Part shown: in pieces, positions 1 through 5,338 of the stretch
Layout: every line of letters begins with the position of its first letter
Numbering within the stretch: position 1 is the first letter of the stretch
Origin: Bacillota bacterium
Lineage (GTDB): Bacteria > Bacillota > Clostridia > Peptostreptococcales > Anaerovoracaceae
NCBI GenBank assembly: GCA_017621195.1
Contig: JAGATO010000229.1
Location: forward strand, 1-5,469
Direction: 5' to 3'
DNA length: 5,469 nt
The notes under the pieces: generated by a model
Database searches by the model: none
Seen by the model: only the letters and a program-made list of their open reading frames with translations
What the model was told of the DNA's origin: nothing
Position numbers and translations under genes: made by a program

Positions 1-4
1 TCAT
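1..4 (-). CDS. Start of a downstream minus-strand gene, cut by the window edge (tentative)
   Basis: Reading the minus strand past the TAG stop of the SLH protein at 19-17, there is an AGGGG ribosome-binding-like sequence at 16-12, a seven-base spacer, and an ATG at 4-2. The gap from stop to ATG is 12 bases, typical of a second gene in the same transcript. Only the start codon and one further base are inside the window, so nothing can be said about the product. The call rests on spacing and the ribosome-binding-like sequence alone. Confidence 0.3.
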
Positions 5-16
5 ACCTCTACCCCT

Positions 17-1204
17 CTAAAAAAATTCCTCGGATACGCTTCCGGGAGTCACTTCCCAGTACTGCGTCTCCGTCCCCTTCGGCTTAATATAGATGCAGAT
101 CTGTCCACTGACCGCTTCCATCAGTACGGGATAACCGCAGACGTACTCCTTGCGCAGGCCCTGCTTTCCTAAGACCTGCTGAGTTTCTGCCCGGGCTCTG
201 AATTCCTGAAACGACCGAAACAGCTGATCCGCCATGACCTGTCCCTCGTCGAAAGCAGAAGCCGTCAGCCCCTCGTCAATACAACGCCGCATGTCATCCT
301 GGCTGGCGCCATCCAACGCATAGCGGAAGGACAGCGTCCCCTGAGGAAATCCGCCGGGGTTCTCCTCCCAGTCCACGGCCCGGTCTTCCGGTCTTTCGTC
401 TATCGGCTTCGGCGATTCTTCATCCGTCGGCTTCGGCGATTCTTCATCCGCCGGCTTCGGCGTCTCCGGCGTCTCCTGTTCTCCGGCTTCTGACCGCTCC
501 AGCGCCGTCTTCAGATGGCAGATCACCGCGGATGCTTCCGCCCGTGTCAGATATCCCTCCGGTCGAAACGTTCCGTCAGGGTAACCGCTGATCAATCCTC
601 TCACATAGGCAGTGACGATCTCATAGCTGTGAGACGACATTTCTTCCAGATCTTTGATCCCGGCCAGCGCCGCTTCGTATTCCTTTGCGGTGACAGAGCT
701 ATCGGACAGCAGGCGGCTGCAGATCACAGCCATCCATTCCCGGGAAATGGGCCGGTCCAGCGCCGCAGCCGACAGTTCACCCCCCATCAGAATGTCCCGA
801 TCCAGGGCGGTATCGTAGAATCCACGGGCCCAGTGGTGAGGCCCGGCAGAGCCATCGCGAACACGAAATCCGTCTTCGCCGTCACCCCAGCTTCCGCTGC
901 GCTGCGCCGTCTGCAGCGCCATGGCCAGAAACTGACCGCAGGTTACGGTGTTTCCGGGGCGAAAGGTTCCGTCGGTATAGCCGCTGATGATCCCCGAATC
1001 GGCCAGCTCCGTCACGAAGGACACGTACCATTCGCTTCCTTTGATATCGCGAAACCCGCTGTTTCCGGGCGCACCCCTGCCGTACGTTTCGGCTCCGAAT
1101 ACCGCCGCAGCCGACAGCAGCGATCCCGCCAGCAGCACGACGGTCATCACATTCGCCGCAATTCTCTTTTTTCTTGTCATCATCGTTCTTCCCCCTGTTT
1201 TCAT
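17..1204 (-). CDS. Secreted S-layer homology (SLH) domain protein with an unrecognised C-terminal domain
   Basis: A predicted surface protein of 395 residues that should attach non-covalently to cell-wall polymer. The N-terminus has a basic stretch (TRKKR, about residues 10-14), a hydrophobic core (VMTVVLLAGSLLSAAAV) and a likely signal peptidase site near residue 37. SLH1 (about 51-98) carries SGYTDGTFRP but has TCGQ where TRAE is usual. SLH2 (about 121-166) is degenerate and lacks the GYxDGTFRP segment. SLH3 (about 186-234) has SGYPDGTFRP and an intact LTRAEA motif. A Pro/Glu/Lys linker (about 243-277) with the repeat ESPKPxDE leads into about 115 residues that match no family I recognise. 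The ATG at 1204 is chosen because AGGAG lies nine bases upstream. An ATG at 1183 with GGGGG upstream is a good alternative giving 388 residues. A still earlier in-frame ATG at 1252 lies inside the promoter -10 element and is unlikely. The function beyond wall attachment is unknown. Confidence 0.88.
   Translation of the reverse strand: MKTGGRTMMTRKKRIAANVMTVVLLAGSLLSAAAVFGAETYGRGAPGNSGFRDIKGSEWYVSFVTELADSGIISGYTDGTFRPGNTVTCGQFLAMALQTAQRSGSWGDGEDGFRVRDGSAGPHHWARGFYDTALDRDILMGGELSAAALDRPISREWMAVICSRLLSDSSVTAKEYEAALAGIKDLEEMSSHSYEIVTAYVRGLISGYPDGTFRPEGYLTRAEASAVICHLKTALERSEAGEQETPETPKPADEESPKPTDEESPKPIDERPEDRAVDWEENPGGFPQGTLSFRYALDGASQDDMRRCIDEGLTASAFDEGQVMADQLFRSFQEFRARAETQQVLGKQGLRKEYVCGYPVLMEAVSGQICIYIKPKGTETQYWEVTPGSVSEEFF
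403..470 (-). repeat. 24-bp tandem repeat encoding the Pro/Glu linker
   Basis: Two identical 24-base units lie at 403-426 and 427-450, followed by a partial, diverged third copy starting at 451. In the minus-strand protein each unit encodes ESPKPxDE, forming a flexible linker between the third SLH module and the C-terminal domain. Because the unit is a multiple of three, gain or loss of a copy would change linker length without breaking the frame. Confidence 0.85.
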
Positions 1205-1213
1205 GTGTAAATT

Positions 1214-1220
1214 CTCCTCT
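1214..1220 (-). promoter_or_regulatory. Ribosome binding site that decides the SLH protein start
   Basis: On the minus strand AGAGGAG sits nine bases before the ATG at 1204-1202. It is a better match to the 16S rRNA tail than the AGGGGG preceding the ATG at 1183, so 1204 is preferred. Both sites are downstream of the predicted transcription start at about 1241. Confidence 0.55.
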
Positions 1221-1247
1221 CTAATTCCATATTTTAGAATCTTCTTC

Positions 1248-1277
1248 ATCATATCATTCCTGTAGCTTCCACGTCAA
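1248..1277 (-). promoter_or_regulatory. Sigma-A-type promoter of the SLH protein gene
   Basis: On the minus strand, TTGACG (1277-1272) is followed by an 18-base spacer and TATGAT (1253-1248). The TGA directly before the -10 makes it an extended -10 promoter. Transcription should begin near 1241, giving a leader of about 37 bases to the ATG at 1204. Confidence 0.7.
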
Positions 1278-1352
1278 GATAAATTTTACATTTTATAGAA
1301 ATCGGATTATTTTTACCCAGCATGTCAATTCTGGTTTTTTTACCTAATGATT

Positions 1353-1370
1353 CTGCTGATCCCTCAGCGG
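1353..1370. other. Small hairpin between the divergent genes
   Basis: CTGCTGA (1353-1359) and TCAGCGG (1364-1370) can pair over a TCCC loop with one G-T wobble. It is flanked by a T run on the left (1334-1341) and an A run on the right (1371-1377), which could extend the pairing. It lies upstream of both predicted transcripts, so it is more likely a DNA site or chance symmetry than an RNA element. It lacks the T tract after the stem that a terminator would need on either strand. Confidence 0.3.
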
Positions 1371-1409
1371 AAAAAAATTATAATTCCTGATGAAATCCGA
1401 CATAAAATG

Positions 1410-1418
1410 TGTTACAAT
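1410..1418 (+). promoter_or_regulatory. Candidate extended -10 promoter of the DUF1846 gene
   Basis: TGT followed by TACAAT (-10 at 1413-1418) is an extended -10 element. No good -35 is visible at the usual distance. Transcription would start near 1425, leaving a leader of about 105 bases before the ATG at 1530. A perfect TATAAT at 1379-1384 is an alternative -10, also without a good -35. No known riboswitch motif was recognised in the leader. Confidence 0.45.
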
Positions 1419-1529
1419 TTTTTGAGGTATGGCGCAGAGCCGAAGGGCGCATGAAAATCGCTCAGGCTGAAACAATACACCTGAACATACGTGAAGAAGA
1501 AGAGCAGAACAAAGGCGGTGAACGTAGTG

Positions 1530-3041
1530 ATGAAACAGGGATTTGACCCGGAAAAATACATCGAAGAGCAGTCCAAATACATTTTGGAGCGAATCAACAG
1601 TAAGGAGAGTACCCGACTTTACCTGGAATTTGGCGGAAAGCTGGTTCACGACAAGCACGCCATGCGGGTTTTGCCGGGATTTGACGAAAACGCGAAGATC
1701 AAGCTCCTCCAGCACATGAAGGACCACGCGGAGATCATCATCTGCGTCTATGCCGGTGACATCACCCGCAATAAGACGCGCCAGGACTTCGGCATCACCT
1801 ACGATCTGGAGGTTATGCGCCTGATCGACATGTTCCGCAAGTACGAGCTTTCCATCAATAGCGTGGTCATCACCCGCTACGAACACCAGCCTTCGGTGGA
1901 CATGTTCATCAATAAACTGCAGCGCCGCGGTATCAAAACATACACCCACGGCTATACCAAAGGCTATCCCACCGACGTGGACACCATCGTCAGCGACGAG
2001 GGCTACGGCGCCAACCCCTACATCGAGGTCACCAAGCCTCTGGTCGTGGTCAACGGTCCCGGTCCCGGCTCCGGAAAGCTGTCCACCTGCCTGTCCCAGC
2101 TGTACCACGAAAACAAGAGGGGAGTGAAGGCCCGCTACGCCAAGTTCGAAACCTTCCCCATCTGGAGTCTGCCGCTGAAACATCCCGTCAACATCGCCTA
2201 CGAGGCGGCCACCATCGACCTGCGGGACGTTAACATGATCGACTCCTTCCACCTGGAAGCCTACGGCGAAATGGCCGTCAACTACAACCGGGATCTGGAG
2301 ATGTTCCCGGTGCTGCGCCGCATCATCGAAAAGATCACCGGCGAAGAATCCGAATACAAATCGCCCACCGACATGGGCGTCAACCGGGCCGGATTTGCCA
2401 TCTACGATGACGAAGCCGTCCGCGAGGCGGCATGCCAGGAGATCATCCGCCGCTACCTGATCGCCCGCTGCAGCTACAAGAAGGGCATCATCGACGAAGA
2501 AGCCCTGGATCGGGCCAAGCTACTGATGGACGAGCTGAACCTGAAGGTCAGCGACCGCGATGTGGTTCAACCGGCTCTGAACTACGTGGAAAAGAAGCGC
2601 AATCTGAACCGCAAATACGAAAACGTCATCGCCATGGCAATCAAGATGTCCGACGGAACGTTCATCACCGGGCGCAGCTCCCGCCGGATGGTTGCCGGTG
2701 CGGCAGCCCTGTTGAACGCCATCAAATACCTGTCCGGCCTGCCCGACGATCTGCCGCTGATCTCGCCGGAAGTGCTGGGCGCTATGCAGCATCTCAAGAC
2801 CAGCATCCTGAAAAAGGACAAGGCGACACTGAACTGCGAGGAAGTGCTCAGCGCGCTGACCATCTCCGCGGCAACCAATCCCAGCGCCAAGATCGCCATG
2901 GAGAAGCTGCCGGAGCTGAACGGCTGCCCGGCTCACTGCACCGCCATTCTCAGCGACAGCGACAGCGCCGTGTTCCGCGACCTGGGCATCGATGCCACCA
3001 GCGAGCCGGAGTATTCCAACAACAATCTCTACCAGATATAG
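1530..3041 (+). CDS. DUF1846 (UPF0371) family protein
   Basis: A 503-residue cytoplasmic protein of the DUF1846/UPF0371 family. Its length and collinear motifs agree with the Gram-positive family members I remember. To my knowledge its biochemical role is not established. Visible conserved blocks are YLEFGGK (31-37), a glycine-rich P-loop-like GPGPGSGK (176-183), FETFPIW (206-212), VNYNRD (250-255) and SPTDMGVN (278-285). The C-terminal third contains GCPAHCT (465-471), where relatives have a G-x-x-A-H-S/C-T pattern. No signal peptide or membrane segment is seen. The ATG at 1530 is chosen because family members begin with a short Met-Lys-x-x-x-Phe segment and GGCGGTG lies about ten bases upstream. 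In-frame GTG codons at 1491, 1518 and 1527 could also serve. It appears to be transcribed alone: the left neighbour is divergent, the right neighbour is convergent, and a terminator follows. The nucleotide-binding suggestion is inferred from the glycine-rich loop only. Confidence 0.93.
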   Translation: MKQGFDPEKYIEEQSKYILERINSKESTRLYLEFGGKLVHDKHAMRVLPGFDENAKIKLLQHMKDHAEIIICVYAGDITRNKTRQDFGITYDLEVMRLIDMFRKYELSINSVVITRYEHQPSVDMFINKLQRRGIKTYTHGYTKGYPTDVDTIVSDEGYGANPYIEVTKPLVVVNGPGPGSGKLSTCLSQLYHENKRGVKARYAKFETFPIWSLPLKHPVNIAYEAATIDLRDVNMIDSFHLEAYGEMAVNYNRDLEMFPVLRRIIEKITGEESEYKSPTDMGVNRAGFAIYDDEAVREAACQEIIRRYLIARCSYKKGIIDEEALDRAKLLMDELNLKVSDRDVVQPALNYVEKKRNLNRKYENVIAMAIKMSDGTFITGRSSRRMVAGAAALLNAIKYLSGLPDDLPLISPEVLGAMQHLKTSILKKDKATLNCEEVLSALTISAATNPSAKIAMEKLPELNGCPAHCTAILSDSDSAVFRDLGIDATSEPEYSNNNLYQI

Positions 3042-3138
3042 CGAGCTGCAGCGATCGATCGCAGCCTTTTCCCGATGTGTTTTTAGATAGAACACCATCG
3101 GATCAAACAGAACTCTGAAATGAGGCCAAAAAGAAACA

Positions 3139-3168
3139 AAAGAGGGGCTTTTTTACCAGCCCCTCTTT
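3139..3168. terminator. Bidirectional rho-independent terminator between convergent genes
   Basis: Arms AAAGAGGGGCT (3139-3149) and AGCCCCTCTTT (3158-3168) form a perfect 11-bp stem with an eight-base loop. On the plus strand it is followed by a T-rich tract (CTTTTGTTT). On the minus strand it is followed by TGTTTCTTTTT. It lies about 100 bases after the DUF1846 stop and about 37 bases after the SLH-TolC stop, so it can end both transcripts. Confidence 0.92.
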
Positions 3169-3205
3169 CTTTTGTTTCGATGATCTCTATCCGTCGGACG
3201 CTCCG

Positions 3206-4972
3206 TTAGAAGCTGATCCGTTCCGTTCCGATGCCGATGGCGATTTCGAACTCGTACACCGCCTGATTGTAGGCGGCGATGGCGGAGGACAGCCCCAGAT
3301 TGGCGGACAGAACGCCTACCTGAGCCTGCTGAACGTCGGAAATGGTGCTCATTCCGGCATTGTAGGTCACGTTGGCAATGCGGTAGCCTTCTTTGGCGTA
3401 AGCCAGCGTATCCTCGGCAGCCTCCACTGCCTGATACTTGGCGTGGATGTCGGCATAGCGGTTGCGGATGTCCATCTCGATGTTGGCAGGCATCAGCTCA
3501 CAAGCCTGTTCCACCTGCATCATCTGCACTTCCGCGTCCTTATACTTGGTGGATCTGACGCCGTAGCGGTAGCGGATGCTGTTGAAATTCAGTTCCATCA
3601 CCTGCTTGGAGAATTCCACGGAGGTCAGCTCGTTTCTCTGCTTCATGGCGCTGTTGATAGCGTCGGTCAGCGAAATCTCCGGCAGCGCCAGCTGTTCGTA
3701 GCTGGTGGTCAGCGTCAGTTCCTGCATCAGCGGCTGCTCCAGCAGCATGTTGACGCCCATCTTGGCCTGAGCCACCAGGTTCTTCGCGGAGGTCACATCG
3801 CTTTCCGCCTTCACCACCGAATTCTGTGCGCTCAGCAGATCGATCTTCGAAACCACGCCCTGCTCGTATTTCTTTTCCGTCAGCGCCAGAATGTCCTTCT
3901 GCACCTGCAGATTTTCCTCCTGAATCCGCAGAGCATCCTGCGCCTGTAACAGACCGTAGTACGTCTGGATCGTGTCCAGACGGATCTTGTTCAGCTCCGC
4001 CTGATAGTTGGTTTCGATGTTGGCCCGGGCAAAGTCTCTCTGCAGCTTCACGATGTCCTGATTGACCTCGGTCATTCCGCTTTCCTGCATCTGGTACTGG
4101 GTACTCAGATCCAGATAATCCATATACTTCATGGCTTCCTTCATGGAGCTGTAGCTGTCCCCGTAGCCGTCCGCCTTGTTCTGGTCACCCTGCTTGTTCA
4201 GCCGCGCCGTCTCTGCGCTGACGCTTTCCGTCTGCATCTTCTTCACCGCGTCCTCCAGCGACAGCTTCATGGCTTCGCCGGTGAATTCCTCCGTAGCATT
4301 GGCAACCTCGTAACCGATCTTGTCTTTGTTCTCCGTCACGCCGTTTTCCACCGGAACTTCCTTGACGTAGCCGGCTTCCGCCGCCTGAGCGATCTCATCC
4401 TTCATATTGAAGATGGCGATGGCAACGTCGCCTCGGGTGGCAAGCTTCGCTCCGTCCGCCGCGGTTTCGTAGGTCACGGTGTTCTCAAACGCCCCCAGCT
4501 CCGTAGCTTTATCGATATAGCCTGCGGGCCATCCGCCGGTGATATCTTTGGAGCTGACGCCAGCCGCCTTCACCAGCATGGAAGACAGCTCATTGTAGGT
4601 GATGTTGTTCTTCGGCCGGAAGGTCCCGTCCTTATAACCGCTGACGATGCCTGCATCGGAAGCGGCATTGATGAAATCCGCAGCCCAGGCGCTTCCCGAA
4701 AGATCGCTGAACGTGTCGGCCGCACCGTCGGCGACAGCCGATTGCCCGCCAGCCTTGATGATCATGGCGCAAACCTCAGCCCGCGTCACGGAATTTTCCG
4801 GCCGGAAGGTCCCGTCCTTGTAGCCGCTGACGATGCCTTCCTCCAGCAACCTGGATACCGCAGCTTCGTAGCCCGTGCCCGCGATATCGCCGGGAATCTC
4901 AACAGCGGCAAACGCCGGAACCGTTGTGATCGCCATGGACAGTGCCAGCGCTGCGGGTATTATTTTTTTCAT
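3206..4972 (-). CDS. SLH domain protein fused to a TolC/outer-membrane-efflux-like helical domain
   Basis: A 588-residue predicted wall-anchored protein. A signal peptide (KK, hydrophobic core, cleavage near AFA at 21-23) is followed by SLH1 (about 24-76, intact VTRAE), SLH2 (about 86-138, SGYKDGTFRP but TYNE for TRAE) and a degenerate SLH3 (about 142-193, ATRGD). Residues 235-588 resemble TolC-family repeats (PF02321 type). Repeat 1 opens with LSLEDAVKKM (238-247) and has a long helix at about 301-365, then YEQGVVSKIDLLSAQ (369-383) before another helix. Repeat 2 opens with ISLTDAINSA (433-442) and has YNAGMSTISDVQQAQ (537-551). The stretches at about 271-300 and 465-497, where TolC inserts its membrane beta strands, are short and lack an evident alternating pattern. 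The ATG at 4972 has AAAGGGG about eight bases upstream. TolC relatives export drugs or proteins with inner-membrane pumps. No pump gene is in this window, so the partner and substrate are unknown. A purely structural wall protein is the main alternative. Confidence 0.85.
   Translation of the reverse strand: MKKIIPAALALSMAITTVPAFAAVEIPGDIAGTGYEAAVSRLLEEGIVSGYKDGTFRPENSVTRAEVCAMIIKAGGQSAVADGAADTFSDLSGSAWAADFINAASDAGIVSGYKDGTFRPKNNITYNELSSMLVKAAGVSSKDITGGWPAGYIDKATELGAFENTVTYETAADGAKLATRGDVAIAIFNMKDEIAQAAEAGYVKEVPVENGVTENKDKIGYEVANATEEFTGEAMKLSLEDAVKKMQTESVSAETARLNKQGDQNKADGYGDSYSSMKEAMKYMDYLDLSTQYQMQESGMTEVNQDIVKLQRDFARANIETNYQAELNKIRLDTIQTYYGLLQAQDALRIQEENLQVQKDILALTEKKYEQGVVSKIDLLSAQNSVVKAESDVTSAKNLVAQAKMGVNMLLEQPLMQELTLTTSYEQLALPEISLTDAINSAMKQRNELTSVEFSKQVMELNFNSIRYRYGVRSTKYKDAEVQMMQVEQACELMPANIEMDIRNRYADIHAKYQAVEAAEDTLAYAKEGYRIANVTYNAGMSTISDVQQAQVGVLSANLGLSSAIAAYNQAVYEFEIAIGIGTERISF
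4613..4838 (-). repeat. Two near-identical 40-bp copies encoding the SLH core motif
   Basis: Positions 4613-4652 and 4799-4838 match at 38 of 40 bases. Both encode GIVSGYKDGTFRP in SLH1 and SLH2 of the SLH-TolC protein, 186 bases apart. The flanking module sequence is much less alike, so identity is concentrated in the glycine-rich turn. This may reflect recent duplication, gene conversion or strong constraint. Recombination between the copies would remove 186 bases, exactly 62 codons, and keep the frame. Confidence 0.85.
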
Positions 4973-5001
4973 TCCTTTTCCCCTTTCTGTGGCAATTTAC
5001 A

Positions 5002-5019
5002 TTTCCGACCCGTCGGTCA
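5002..5019. promoter_or_regulatory. Candidate operator in the SLH-TolC leader (TetR-family-like palindrome)
   Basis: CCGAC (5005-5009) and GTCGG (5012-5016) form an inverted repeat around two central bases. On the minus strand it reads TGACCGACGGGTCGGAAA, like the GACCGAC/GTCGG operators used by some TetR-family regulators of efflux genes. It begins about eight bases downstream of the predicted transcription start (about 5027) and ends before the ribosome binding site. Binding there would block elongation or promoter clearance. The symmetry is seen directly; the regulator family is inferred. Confidence 0.45.
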
Positions 5020-5033
5020 GTTTTGCACGATTT

Positions 5034-5062
5034 ATTATACTACCCATAATCAACAAACGCAA
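5034..5062 (-). promoter_or_regulatory. Sigma-A-type promoter of the SLH-TolC gene
   Basis: On the minus strand, TTGCGT (5062-5057) is followed by a 17-base spacer and a perfect TATAAT (5039-5034). Transcription should start near 5027, giving a leader of about 55 bases that contains the palindrome at 5005-5016 and the ribosome binding site at about 4980-4987. Confidence 0.7.
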
Positions 5063-5129
5063 CTCTATTTTCTAATAACGAGATCACTGAAAGAAAATCG
5101 TCATTTTTTTATAAAAATTTAGATATTTC

Positions 5130-5150
5130 ATCACAAAATTATCACGAATT
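5130..5150. repeat. Short direct repeat in the AT-rich upstream region
   Basis: ATCACAAAATT (5130-5140) is directly followed by ATCACGAATT (5141-5150). Two tandem copies about one helical turn apart resemble a site for a regulator that binds as a head-to-tail pair, but the low-complexity surroundings make chance plausible. A weak -10-like TATAGT (5154-5159) pointing right follows at once. With ATCACA (5130-5135) as a poor -35 and an 18-base spacer, this could be a rightward promoter. Confidence 0.3.
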
Positions 5151-5202
5151 GTTTATAGTATTGTTACTTGCAGTTCACAGAATCGACATACCATGTATCT
5201 AC

Positions 5203-5228
5203 TGCTGTCACAGGGCAGCAAAAGGAGG
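5203..5228 (+). promoter_or_regulatory. Hairpin abutting a strong ribosome binding site
   Basis: TGCTGTC (5203-5209) pairs with GGCAGCA (5214-5220), with one U-G wobble, around an ACAG loop. The next eight bases are AAAGGAGG (5221-5228), a near-ideal ribosome binding site placed nine bases before the ATG at 5238. The hairpin stops exactly where the ribosome binding site begins, so it could affect access to it. No riboswitch class was recognised. Confidence 0.4.
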
Positions 5229-5237
5229 ATAAGTTAT

Positions 5238-5336
5238 ATGCATCAGAGTTCGACTCTTTCTCAGCCGATGGGGGCAAACATCCTATCCTCGCCCGATTCC
5301 GCGTTTGTAATGTCAAAATTCATGGTATGGGAGTGA
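5238..5336 (+). CDS. Possible small protein of 32 residues
   Basis: The ATG at 5238 follows AAAGGAGG at good spacing and opens a frame of 32 codons ending in TGA at 5334-5336. The product (begins MHQSSTLSQPMG, ends MSKFMVWE) has no signal peptide, membrane segment or family I recognise. It could be a leader peptide for the frame that follows two bases later, a genuine small protein, or the front part of a gene disrupted by a frameshift. The only strong support is the ribosome binding site. Confidence 0.35.
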   Translation: MHQSSTLSQPMGANILSSPDSAFVMSKFMVWE

Positions 5337-5338
5337 AA

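Noticed and set aside
515..1210. Open plus-strand frame of about 230 codons opposite the SLH gene
   Set aside because: The opposite strand encodes clear SLH motifs and a signal peptide with a promoter. The plus-strand translation is rich in Arg, Ser and Pro, as expected for a shadow frame.
1344..2252. Open minus-strand frame of about 300 codons opposite the DUF1846 gene
   Set aside because: It lies mostly antisense to a confidently recognised family protein in GC-rich DNA, where antisense frames stay open by codon bias. The translation has no recognisable domain and starts without a convincing ribosome binding site.
3045..3066. Palindrome GCGATCGATCGC (3051-3062) after the DUF1846 stop, considered as a terminator
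   Set aside because: The outer pairing is broken by an A-A mismatch and only a short CCTTTTCCC follows. The stronger hairpin at 3139-3168 explains termination better.
2432..3118. Open plus-strand frame overlapping the DUF1846 gene out of register
   Set aside because: It overlaps the conserved C-terminal region of DUF1846. Its product is low-complexity and Arg/Gln/His-rich, as expected for a shifted reading of the real gene.
3443..4065. Open plus-strand frames opposite the SLH-TolC gene
   Set aside because: They are antisense to well-formed TolC-type repeats. Their translations are His/Leu/Gln-rich or Pro/Ser-rich without domain features.
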